Shown one piece after another: positions 9,181 through 17,974 of a stretch of DNA of 22,705 nucleotides. Source of the DNA: Chara braunii. Lineage: Eukaryota; Streptophyta; Charophyceae; Charales; Characeae. Position 1 is the stretch's first letter. Each line of letters starts with the position of its first letter. The notes beneath the pieces are model-generated. The model was given only the letters and a program-made list of their open reading frames with translations, was not told the origin of the DNA and ran no database searches. The position numbers and the translations under genes were made by a program. Where the stretch lies: NCBI GenBank assembly GCA_003427395.1, contig BFEA01000877.1, forward strand, positions 200,045 through 222,749, read 5' to 3'.

Positions 9181-9255
9181 GCACGCCCGGGTACCCCGGG
9201 CGTCAGACCCTGCCGGGCGTCACACCTGGGTGCCAGCCGGGAAGACCAGCTGGGC
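9181..9255 (-). repeat. CCCGGG-rich block, inverted copy 2
   Basis: On the minus strand this reads GTGTGACGCCCGGCAGGGT, then further CCCGGG words, then an A-rich tail, in the same order as copy 1 (GACACCCGGGCAGGGT, then A21). The similarity is imperfect but ordered, suggesting two copies of one element tail to tail. Confidence 0.45.
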
Positions 9256-9776
9256 GTGAGAATCTTCCTAGGAAAGAAGAAAAAAAAGTAAGCAACTCAG
9301 AAAGAAACAGGAAAATGACTACTGGCCCAGTGGACCATCAAAGAGAGCACAATGGCCACTTTGTCCCTGTTAGAATGCACGTTGAGATGCAGACGGTCAG
9401 ATGCCTGATCTGCACCATGATGCGTGCCAAGGTACACTGTGATTGGGACATAGCGGTTCTTTTGTTGCTTTGCTGTGGACAGAGTAGCCTTTCCCTTCCC
9501 ATCATCAACAAGAGGAGACAGGGAGCACGCCTGTGGGGCAGCAGCCATGAGACACTACACACATCAGCATGGCCATGAGCTCTTTCGCTGAACTGGGTTT
9601 TATTCCCGAACAGTATCTGATCACAGGTCTAAAAGATAAAAAAGCGACACAACAAGAAAAGAAGGGCCTGATCACTTACCCACAGCTACGCACATGGTAG
9701 AAACACAGTATCTGATCTGTGTTTCTGATTTCATTTCACCTACTCCTCAGACTGTCCCGTTCCTCTTTTTTGTCCT
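9256..9776. other. No supported gene
   Basis: Open frames here carry no recognisable motif. The phrase CAGTATCTGATC occurs twice (about 9611 and 9707). Recognisable RT sequence begins only at about 9777. Confidence 0.5.
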
Positions 9777-10592
9777 TCAGCACGCAATGAACCAGATCTT
9801 TCATGAGTACTTGGACAAGTTTATCGTTGTGTACCTCAACGATATTCTTATCTTTACTAAGACTGTAGAGGAGCACGATGAGCACGTAAAAATATTGCCA
9901 GGTCACCTAAGACAGCACTAGTACGAGGCCAACTTGGAGAAATGGATATTTGGTCGCACCAAGATCTTGTATCTGGGTCATGAGAGTTTCGTGGACGGTT
10001 TGAGGCCGAATGATGCTGAAGTGGCCATCATACGTGACTGGCCCAGACCTCAGTATGTGACTGAGGTCAGGTCATATTGGGGATGCCAGGCTATTATCAC
10101 CCATTTCTGAAAAATTACATCACGATAGCCTCCCCATTAACTAACCTCACACGCCTTGACACCCCTTGAGCGTGGATCGAAGAGTGTGAGGCATCCTTCA
10201 AGGGATTGAAGTATGTCGTGACGCACTGCAAAGTGTTCAAGCTTCCGGATCCTGAACAACCCTTTGTTGTCACCACAGCCGCCAACCAATATGGCATAGG
10301 CGCGGTCCTTGCGCAGGAGGGGAAAAAGTTGAGGCTGATCGAGTACATAGGCAAAAAGATGTCATCTCAAAAGTTAGCTAAGTCCACGTATGAGTCCGAG
10401 CTCTATGCCCTCTATAGAGCGCTGGTCCATTGGAGGCACTACCTCCTAGGCAGATTCTTTTATGTGAGATCTGATCATGAGACACTGCGCTGGATCAAGA
10501 CACAACCCGTGCTCTCCGACGCACTTAAGAGGTGGATTGAAGCCGTAAACATGTATAACTTCAAACTCGACCCTCTAAAAGGGGAGTACAAA
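9777..10592 (+). pseudogene. pol: E3 reverse transcriptase (3' part) and RNase H
   Basis: The RT fragment starts at QHAMNQIFHEYLDKF and carries the palm motif as YLND instead of YLDD (Asn codon 9838-9840), losing a catalytic Asp. A TAG follows at 9919-9921, and the frame continues through FGRTKILYLGH and IIRDWPRPQ to a one-base deletion near 10080. It resumes as MPGYYHPFLKNYITIASPL with a TGA at 10167-10169. RNase H: the first catalytic Asp of the expected TTDASQYG is Ala (TTAANQYG, codon 10278-10280), while the later acidic residues (ESELYAL, SDHETL) remain. One extra A in the A-run near 10590 shifts the end of RNase H out of frame relative to integrase. RT and RNase H are therefore both dead as read. 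Confidence 0.9.
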
Positions 10593-10593
10593 A

Positions 10594-12173
10594 GTGGTTC
10601 ACGCACTATCACGAAGGGCAAACTATCTGGGCGCGCTAGTGACTGAGTTTGGAATAGTTGACAATGTAACTCGATCCATGGTGGAAGCCTTTCGAGAGGA
10701 CACAATCATGTATGAGATCATTCGCAAACTGGAAGCTAAAGATAAGGCTACTTCTGATGAGTTTGTGCTGGTCGACGGCTTGCCGTTTCTTGAGAAGGCT
10801 GGGAATAAACGATTGTGTGTTCCGAACAAAGAGTCTTCGCGTAGTCTATTTTTAGGAGAGTGTCACGATGCGACTGGTCATTTTGGCTATAAAAAGACAG
10901 CAGCAAACTTTGTGCAAAAATTTTGGTGGCCCACAATGATGGATGATGCAAAGAAGTACGTAGAAACTTGCCAGGTTTGTCAGCGTGACAAGCCCCGAAA
11001 GCAGGCACCGCTTGGGCTGATCAAGCCCTTGCCCATCCCTGCTGGTGCAGGTTGAAGTGTATCCATGGATTTCATGGATACCCTTGTGACCAGCAAGAGC
11101 GGTAAACGACACATCTTCGTCATTGTGGACAGATTCACGAACTACGGTAGACTAATCGTTGTGCCTGAGACAGCTAGGACTGACCACGTCATCAAGCTAT
11201 TTATGGGCAACTTGTACGTGACTTTGGTCTCCCTAAGTCTATTGTAAGCGACAGGGATGTTAGATTTACTAGTGAACTATGGCAAAGTACGGCCCAACAG
11301 ATGGGTACCCGACTGCAAATGACATCAGGGAACCACCCTGCGTCAAATGGTCAGGCTGAACAGATGAACCAGGCAGTGCAGCACTTGCTTCGACATTACA
11401 TTGAACCAAGTCAGGATGACTGGGACGAGAAATTACCCCTCGTCACCAGGCTGTACAGTAAAGCCGTGCACAACACTACCGGCATGACTCCCAACCAATT
11501 GCATCTTGGTTGGAAGCCCGGATCTGCACTAGACTTCTTGTTGCCTGAAAATCAGCCAACTGCAGGCCACCCCATAGAATTTGCTGTCAAGTATGAACAG
11601 GTGCTGCAGCAGGCTGTAGAGCACATCAAGAAAGCTCAAGACGCCATGGTTGCATCTAAGAACTGATACAAACGACCATCAAAGTTTCAGGTAGGTGAAC
11701 GAGTCTGGGTAAAGTCATCTGAGTTGGGGCAGGAATTAGGAATCTCACGTAAACTCGTGCCACAGTACTTTGGCCCCTGGGAAATTTTTGATATAGTGGG
11801 AGATCAACCAAATGGGCCATCATATGTCATTCGCATCCCTGGACACGTACGTACCCACCCTGTCTTCCATGCATCAAAGTTGGCACCTTTCTCTGTCACT
11901 GATCAGTTTCGCTCCAGGAGATCGATGCTGCCCCCAACCATGGATGGACATGTGGACATTGACGAGATCATTGAGCACAAGCCGATGCCGGAACCCAAGC
12001 CTCCAGTCAGGGGACACCCTCTGAAACCGCAGATGCAGTATCGAGTACGTTTCAACCATCATATGGATCCTAAAGAAGATCGATGGTTCACCTGAGAGGC
12101 ATTGATGAAGACTGCTCCCCAAGTCATCACAAGTTATGAACGCAATTTGAAAGGGAAGCAGCCTGCTGTGTAA
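10594..12173 (+). pseudogene. pol: E3 integrase with chromo-like C-terminus
   Basis: Starts at the RNase H tail (HALSRRANYLG). The zinc-binding domain HHCC is complete: ECHDATGHFGYKK and TCQVCQRDK. Nonsense TGA at 11053-11055. The catalytic core has Asp in SMDFMD, Asp in IVSDRD and Glu in GQAEQMN, the last two separated by exactly 35 residues, so the DD35E triad is intact. A frameshift lies near 11218. The frame then runs from 11220 with TGA codons at 11664-11666 and 12093-12095, and ends at TAA 12171-12173. The C-terminal GPY/F-type module (FGPWEIFDIVGD) and the HPVFHASKL block are present, followed by a chromo-like segment (YRVRFNHH...DRWFT) matching the E4 tail. Without its frame lesions this would be a conventional Ty3/gypsy integrase. 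Confidence 0.92.
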
Positions 12174-12195
12174 CTTCTCAGAGGATTATCGAAGT

Positions 12196-12209
12196 AAAGG
12201 ACGAGGGAG
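12196..12209 (+). promoter_or_regulatory. E3 polypurine tract
   Basis: AAAGGACGAGGGAG ends directly before TGTGAGGG, 22 bp after the integrase stop. It has the expected position and composition for the plus-strand primer, with one pyrimidine interruption. Confidence 0.7.
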
Positions 12210-12686
12210 TGTGAGGGTTTGATCCCTCAGCATAACCATATAAGACCCTACATCAGGCATCTGCCCGCCCAAAAAGTCAAGTCGGGCCTCTGAACTCATC
12301 AATTTTTGCAAATCTTGGTCGGCGCCAGACAGTTGCCACACGCCAGTTGGTTACATCCGCCCTGCACGTGAGAATGGGAAATATTTGTGAGCCTTCCAGG
12401 TCATTCTAATCGTGGCCAAAGCAGGGGACATCGCATGATCATGCCTGGGTGGTTGGGCATGCCTAACCTATTCGGTCCCAGGCCACTGTCCGAACGGGCC
12501 TGGGCACAAGCACTTGGGCCGAGACTCAAGCTACGGGAAACTCGATCTCACCTGACGGGGGCAAGGCAAAGCGCCCGCCACTTTCCATATAGGAAAGGGC
12601 CGGGCACCAGGGACGACATTCCGACACTTGCATTTGCGGGCGCAGAGCTGCTAGAGCATCGGCTAAAAGGCTTCCTGCTCCGCTAG
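12210..12686 (+). repeat. E3 3' LTR (start supported, end uncertain)
   Basis: The LTR starts TGTGAGGG after the polypurine tract. A perfect 6-bp stem TGAGGG/CCCTCA with loop TTTGAT lies at 12212-12229, similar to the hairpin in the E2 LTR start. A second LTR is not in the window, so the right boundary is a guess. No coding content is supported. Confidence 0.5.
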
Positions 12687-12841
12687 TGCGAGCGAGGGGG
12701 AGCACACGGGCATCATGAGGTGCAGGGCGCTGCTGAGGGCGGCGCCATAGCCCAGCCCTTCATAGCCGGGCTTCGGGCTTGGATGGTCAGCAGGTGGTGG
12801 TGATCTTCGTGTATGGGGAGGAGACGTGGGTAGAGAAGACG

Positions 12842-12847
<6 letters not shown>

Positions 12848-12914
<67 letters not shown>
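12848..12914. repeat. (AG)n microsatellite, 67 bp
   Basis: An uninterrupted AG/GA dinucleotide run, preceded by GA-rich sequence. Serine/leucine-rich open frames on the minus strand here are products of the repeat. Confidence 0.97.
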
Positions 12915-12917
<3 letters not shown>

Positions 12918-13410
12918 GGATGATGACGTGAGGGCACGTACCTGGTCTTGGCGATAGTCTACAAAGGTCGACATCTTCATGTATTTCAGTTCTGCTGCTG
13001 ACGTCAACAGTTGCATTATCAGTTTGTAGGCTGGTAGTAGCTGCGTGATAGTGGTCTCGGCGCTGAAGCACCAAGTAGGAGAAGGGCTCTGGATGCTTAT
13101 GTTGATGAAGGCGAGAGTATGCTCTCATTCACACTCGGATTCAGTGTTTTGGTTATCCACTGGTGTACTATGGGTGCAATTCTTCTTTCTGCATAGTGTC
13201 AGACTTCCTGGCTTTCAATGTGATTTTGCAATCTGAAATCTGTCATTTCGCTATTGCTCATTTTCCTTGCAATGTGTTTTTCCCTGCTAATTAAGTATGA
13301 TAGTGGTACTGGTGAGTACCACCTTGTTATGAACATGATTGTCCGTTGAAATTTTATCAACGCTCACTCACAGAAACCCCCGTACATGCCCATACATGCA
13401 CCGCAGGAAC
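12915..13410. other. No supported gene
   Basis: A unique-looking segment. A minus-strand open frame (about 12925-13128) leads into the AG repeat but has no recognised domain. It could be a decayed exon, an LTR or ordinary spacer. Confidence 0.4.
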
Positions 13411-14460
13411 GGGAGAGGTAGTGGAGTGTCACACTGCCCAACAAAAGGAACGCAGCAGAAGACTCAGAGGAGCGAAGTGATAGAACACACAAAACTGTGT
13501 ATTCTCTCCACACAAGTCCCAACAATCATTCATAACAGACAACCGAGTGATCACAGACAAAAATCAATGAAGAGATGACAACTCAAACACAGTAATACAA
13601 CTATTTGTTAAACTCATAGCATCGTTTTCACTGAATAACCTCAGAACCCTGTTGCGCTACCCTCAGAGGCATAGCGCCTCGACCCCACACACACCGAGCA
13701 GCTAAAAATAGCACCAGAACCCCAGGTAACACCCAGTCCCACCCTGACATCCAACTTAGTGGCCTGCGCCAAGATGAAACAGGCTCCCAGAGCCAATCGG
13801 CACCCAGATGATGAAGAAGAAGCTCAGCGCCAACAGTCCATGATGAAGTTGAAGATGAGGTCCAGACGATGATATCCTCTGAGAAGATGCACCTATGGCT
13901 GCATCGCCACTGAGACCCTACTCTTGAGGAGGGTCAGCAGTGCACCACGTGCTCCCACGCATCAGACCTCTGATAGCCCAGACCGCTTTGACTCCCCGAG
14001 AGTCAGAGCGGACAGAGTTGACCCCAGTCTGGTCAGCGCTCAGTAGGTCTGGCTATGTCTGCCGTCTCCACCACTGGAATCAGCAACCACGACCTGATAC
14101 CGTGTGTGCAGCAACTTCCATCACGAAGTGTCAACTGCCAAAAGCCCAGGACCAATGTCCCCATCCTATCTATACTCTAGACTAGCCTAGACACGACCTA
14201 GACCGGACTGACTGACCGACCGGTACCGTTTCTGTTTCGGCCTTTAGGGCCTCTCCCTACCCGACTATAGGCGATAGGACCGTCTATCAGCGTAGGCCCA
14301 TTGGGCCTGTCTGNCCTAGGGGTAGCCCGGGTCTGCTATTCGCAGTTAGGATAACTGTAGGAAATTCGAGTTAGTACTGGGCCCATATCTCCTATATTTA
14401 CAAATATGTCCCTCACAAATTTTCCTTACAAGTAGGTCTCTCGGTTAACCCTCAGCCAAA
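13411..14460 (+). repeat. Possible retrotransposon 3' end: polypurine tract and LTR start at 13427
   Basis: GGGAGAGGTAGTGGAG (13411-13426) is followed by TGTCACACTG, the arrangement expected of a polypurine tract abutting an LTR. No pol sequence precedes it within reach, so it would be a remnant or solo LTR. The right end is unknown. A single N lies at 14314. No coding content is recognised in this kilobase. Confidence 0.3.
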
Positions 14461-15084
14461 CAAAATGACGAATATGTCCCTACCTATGGTACAGCCTCGT
14501 CTGAGAGAGGCTACAGGCAACCTGGAACCAGCAAGTCATTGGAACCTCCTGGTTGCTTGTCGCTGTGCTACTTATATTAGAAGTGCAAAGGTTCCCCATG
14601 CTTGTGTGATTGAGAGGGAAATGTCTATACATGTGAATGTCTGTGTTGCCTAAGCAATCACGAGGGCATCATCCCCAAATCCATCGACATCCATCCACAT
14701 CCATTTAGAATTGAAATGAGTGCAAGGTTGACCAGTGTGGTTGAGCGCCAAGTACCTATACATCCCTATGCCCTAATGAAGGGTGCACTTGCACATTATG
14801 AAAAGGAAGGCGGGCCAGAAATGATACTCACCAGCAAGCACTCAGCCAAAAAGAATCATAAATCAGTTTATCCCATCAATTTCTATTAAACAAATACCAA
14901 TCAGGAAAAAGCCTGGGTGAGGACGCCACCCGGCCAGGCTCGGCCCGGCTGGTCGGGCCCTGGGGCCCCCCACGGGGTAAACAGGGCGGTCCAAAAAACA
15001 GCCCAGAATTTTTTATTTAAACAAAAACGGGGTCGTTTTGCGCTCGGCAAGAGGACCCCGAATCCGCAATAAAATTTTGGTTCT
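14461..15084. other. No supported gene; GC-rich patch at about 14910-14995
   Basis: Contains a GC-rich patch of GGCC/CCCGG words followed by AT-rich sequence. It superficially resembles the blocks near 8.8 and 9.2 kb, but I could not align them. No protein or RNA gene is seen. Confidence 0.4.
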
Positions 15085-15134
15085 GGGGGGTGGGTGGGGG
15101 GGGTTGGTCTGGGTGGGGGGTGCTGGGGTTGGGG
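15085..15134 (+). other. G-quadruplex-prone G-run cluster
   Basis: Within 50 bases there are runs of G6, G3, G8, G3, G6, G4 and G4 separated by 1-7 bases, easily meeting the four-run rule for intramolecular G-quadruplexes on the plus strand. No gene is attached to it. Confidence 0.85.
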
Positions 15135-15282
15135 CCCCTGCATGTATGTTGCCTACTGTATGCTGAATGTATGTCATCTGATATGTACTGAGTTGGGTGC
15201 TCTGCATGTTTGCTCTGATGTCTGCTGCATGCATGCTATCAACTTATCGACCCTTCCATTCTGAAGAAGAACAAGACTGACA

Positions 15283-15358
15283 AAAAATGAAGAAGACTGA
15301 CGAGAAGGAGAAGAAGAAGAAGACTGATAAGATTGACACGAAGAAGAAGAGGACTTTT
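15283..15358 (+). repeat. GAAGAAG/AAGACTGA low-complexity tract
   Basis: AAGACTGA-like words alternate with AAG repeats, giving a Lys-rich open frame only through composition. No gene is called. Confidence 0.7.
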
Positions 15359-15442
15359 AGACTGACAACTTGCAGGAAATCCAAGAGTTCTTCAGCAGCA
15401 TATCAGCTGCACATGGCCAATATCGGTCCACATTCAAACACA

Positions 15443-15468
15443 TCTCTCTCTGTCTCTCTCTCTCTCTT
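15443..15468. repeat. CT-rich microsatellite at the E4 insertion edge
   Basis: A CT dinucleotide run with one G interruption sits immediately outside the TG of the E4 LTR at 15469. E4 may have inserted at this simple repeat. The matching right flank, and so the target-site duplication, is beyond the window. Confidence 0.8.
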
Positions 15469-16106
15469 TGCATGGGTCCTGGGAACCATCTCACGCAGAT
15501 GTGTACATGCCATGCATCATCTTCACACACAGTGATCAATAGTCTCAACCATAGACAAAGGTAGAGAAAAAGAGGACCGAGTTTCACAGCTTATATTATC
15601 AGAAATATGATTACAAAGTGTTTCGAAGTTCCCCTGAGTCCAGCGCTCATCAGCGCAACACAAATCTCTGGTCAACTCATCAATATGACTTCCAAGGCAT
15701 CAGCGCTACTCTTGCAGATAGTCTCCAAGTCATCAATATGGTCACAACTCATCAGCGCCACCTCTGCAGTTCACAACCAACTCANGTAAGTGTCTCCCAT
15801 AGCCAAACCTTGAATGAACACTCTATATCTCAGTCCCTTCCTCTTACGATGCATACNCATTCTCTACTCATGAGGATCTACTCTGAATACGACTCAAAGC
15901 TACATACTAACCCTCTNCTACTAATGCTAACTCGNTGGGCAGCTATGGCTGCGTCATNTCCAGCGTACAGTCTTCTTCCTCCATTCAGCGCAGCTTCTAC
16001 CTCCAGCGCTGCTCCTTCTGACTCAGCGCACAAGTGCACCAGCACTTCCACGCATTGCAGCCAGTGGAGATCTGGCGAGGAATGAGGCTGGCAGCTTTCT
16101 TTATAG
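15469..16106 (-). repeat. E4 3' LTR (outer edge exact, inner edge uncertain)
   Basis: Positions 15469-15956 align with 22228-22705 with five transitions and one 10-bp indel (an extra TCATCAGCGC in this copy). The terminus on the plus strand is TGCATGGG, i.e. the minus-strand LTR ends in CCCATGCA. The LTR must extend at least past the TATA-like box at 16100-16105; its 5' edge lies somewhere between there and the integrase stop at 16746. It holds seven CAGCGC words and several N bases (15785, 15857, 15917, 15935, 15958). Confidence 0.88.
16100..16105 (-). promoter_or_regulatory. TATA-like box of the E4 LTR
   Basis: The minus strand reads CACTATAAAGAAAGC here. In LTR retrotransposons the U3 TATA box positions Pol II initiation about 25-35 bp downstream, which would be near 16070 in this copy. 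A good match, but by motif only. Confidence 0.6.
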
Positions 16107-16312
16107 TGCTGGCCACTCCTCGCTGGGTCTGCATTGGCTCAATTCAGCCTGTTCTTTGTCCCAGACCCTGCATTGCATGTGTCCCAGTGTAGTCCCAATG
16201 AGGTTCGACTGCTGCTGAGGCCTCTCGGCCTAGATTTGGACTTCAAAGTCTGGATCTGGACTGACCCCTTGACTTAGACCAGAACTGGGACTGTGCCTAT
16301 TGATTTTACTTT

Positions 16313-16403
16313 CGAACAGGCACAACTCTAAACGAACAGACACATTCCTTTGCACGAACAGGTACACTGTCTGCACGTACAGACACACTCTTACCCGAAC
16401 AGA
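16313..16403 (+). repeat. Five-copy CGAACAG array with 20-22-bp spacing
   Basis: CGAACAGGCACA, CGAACAGACACA, CGAACAGGTACA, CGTACAGACACA and CGAACAGACATG start at 16313, 16333, 16355, 16375 and 16396. A weaker AGAACAGG follows near 16425. The array lies between integrase and the TATA-like box, where the E4 U3 region is expected. Confidence 0.85.
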
Positions 16404-16551
16404 CATGACATACACAGCTCCTGGAGAACAGGTAAGTCCTTTGACAATGCCCTTTGCCTTAGATTTAGATGTGCCTGTTGATAGAGAACTTGACCTTTGA
16501 CCTGCTTTCACGTTTCTGAGCCCTGGCGAGATACCTTTTCACAATGCTTTA

Positions 16552-16689
16552 CTTTTTCAAGGCCCGTGCTGCTTTATTTTTACAAGGCCTGAGGCCTATA
16601 TCTGTCTCTTATACACATCTAGATGTGTATAAGAGACAGCTTTTTCAAGGCCCGTGCTGCTTTATTTTTACAAGGCCTGAGGCCTATAT
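16552..16689. repeat. 50-bp direct repeat flanking an adapter sequence
   Basis: 16552-16601 and 16640-16689 are identical 50-bp copies starting CTTTTTCAAGGCCCGTGCTG. The 38 bases between them are sequencing adapter, so the duplication is almost certainly an assembly artefact rather than biology. Confidence 0.95.
16602..16639. other. Nextera mate-pair junction adapter (contaminant)
   Basis: CTGTCTCTTATACACATCT is followed by its perfect reverse complement. This is the Tn5 mosaic-end junction adapter used in Illumina Nextera mate-pair libraries. An open frame reading from it begins MCIRDS, a well-known signature of adapter-derived false proteins. Confidence 0.98.
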
Positions 16690-16745
16690 CGGGTAAAGGT
16701 CCTTTTACTCTCGCCGACCTAGTTTCGAAGTCCTCTGAGAATCAT

Positions 16746-17974
16746 TTACCTATCAAGGATATGAATCCCTCTCTTTGCGCTTTCGTATGCAGACACAATA
16801 TGAGGTGCAGAATCTAACAGCTCTTCTCTTGTAAACCAGCGATCTTCACTAGGATCCTGGTATGCAAACCTCACCTTATACTGTCGCTGTGGTCTGCCTC
16901 TACGTCCAGTGTGGTAAGTACCTTATACTGTCGCTGTGGTCTGCCTCTACGTCCAGTGTGGTAAGTACTTTCTGCAACAATTTTATCTACGTCATACTTC
17001 CCATCCATACTTGGAGGTATCGCTGAGCGGCGACTTGGAAAGAGCTCATTTGTTACACAAGGTAAGAGCTTGGACGCATGGAACACTGGATATGTACGTA
17101 GATGAGGAGGAATCTCAATGACATACGAAGTACCATCCACATCTCCAATCACATCTAAAATTTGCCAAGGTCCTCTGTAGGCGGGTAAAAGCTTCTGGGA
17201 GATGCTCTCTTCAGGAGCAAACTCCTTAGATTTCACCCAAACCAAATCTCCTACAGCAAATTGAGACGGTCGTCTTTGTTTATTTGCCTGTTCAATCATC
17301 TGATGCTGTGCTTTAAGTATATTTTCTTTTACTTTCTCAATGTCTTTCTGATACTGGACTGCAAATTCACTAGTCCCTACAGGAAGCTTGTGTACTTGAT
17401 CCGGGTTCAATCGATCAATGGGTCTGCGTGGATGCCATCCCAGATGTAACTCCATAGGAGTCTTACATGTAGATAGATGTACAGAGTTATTATAGGCACT
17501 AACAACTTTAGGCAGATGTTCATCCCAGTCAATCTGATCGGGACGAATGTACATGCGCAAAGTCTGCTCCAAGATCTTATTCATCTGTTCAGTCTGACCA
17601 TTAGTCTCAGGATGCCTACCTAATGACATTGTCAACTTAGAGCTATATACATTCATCAGTTGCTGCCGCTGTTCACTTGTGAATCGGGTATCTCTGTCAC
17701 TCACAATAGTTAAGGGATGTCCAAAGTCTTTTACCCAATGGTTAAAGAACTCCCGAATTACCAAATCGGTCTTTGCTTCCGAAGGCAAGGCTACAAAAAC
17801 AGCATACTTAGTGAATCTATCCACTATGACCATTACTTGCGTTTTCCCATTTCTGCTTTTCACTTTAGTATCCATGAAATCTATAGAGACAGAGTCTCCA
17901 GGGTCGGTAGGGATAGGCAAGGGCTTAAGTATCCCAAGGGGCGATTGCGTGGTGCTTTTGTTTCGTTAGCACAC
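16746..17974 (-). pseudogene. pol: E4 integrase core and C-terminal domains
   Basis: Catalyses insertion of element cDNA. Reading leftward after the first zinc-finger nonsense codon, a second TAA lies at 17966-17968; both replace Gln codons by comparison with E3 (CQVCQRDK). The core has Asp in SIDFMD, Asp in IVSDRD and Glu in GQTEQMN with 35 residues between the last two, an intact DD35E triad. Next come VWVKSKEF, the GPY/F-type module (RGPWQILDVIGD), YPVFHASKL, and a Gly/Arg-rich hinge (GRRGRPQRQYKV). The 47-bp duplication then shifts the frame. Beyond it the original frame is still readable as a chromo-like segment (DPSEDRWFTREEL) down to a stop at 16746-16748. Confidence 0.92.
16874..16967. 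repeat. 47-bp perfect tandem duplication in the E4 integrase tail
   Basis: 16874-16920 is repeated exactly at 16921-16967. Because 47 is not a multiple of three, the reading frame shifts and ends early at 16871-16873. Removing one copy restores the chromo-like tail. It could be real or an assembly fault like the neighbouring adapter repeat. Confidence 0.95.

Larger units (their letters stand above)
9777..12209 (+). mobile_element. E3: 3' half of a Ty3/gypsy retrotransposon
   Basis: Contains RT from just before its YxDD box, RNase H, full integrase with a chromo-like tail, and a polypurine tract. Gag, protease and the first half of RT are missing. Same strand as E1, and it carries precisely the region E1 lacks apart from a gap in protease-RT, so E1 and E3 are probably the same insertion split by E2. 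The coding sequence holds at least three frameshifts and five nonsense codons. Confidence 0.88.

Noticed and set aside
9297-9578. Overlapping open frames of 74-87 codons
   Set aside because: No motif, no conserved context and overlapping frames on both strands; typical chance frames.
9763-9780. Polypyrimidine tract plus CAG resembling a splice acceptor just before E3 RT
   Set aside because: It coincides with the E3 truncation edge; there is no evidence of an upstream exon.
12663-13128. Minus-strand frames with Ser-Leu repeats, possibly an exon
   Set aside because: Most of the length is translation of the AG microsatellite and the remainder has no recognised domain. A host exon cannot be excluded but is not supported.
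14910-14995. Third copy of the GC-rich SINE-like block
   Set aside because: Shares GC-rich words but no ordered alignment with 8771-8886 or 9181-9255.
15287-15535. Lys-rich open frame
   Set aside because: Produced by an AAG/AAGACTGA low-complexity tract and it runs across the E4 LTR border.
16623-16817. 65-codon open frame starting MCIRDS
   Set aside because: It begins inside the Nextera adapter; the adapter-derived start makes it an artefact.
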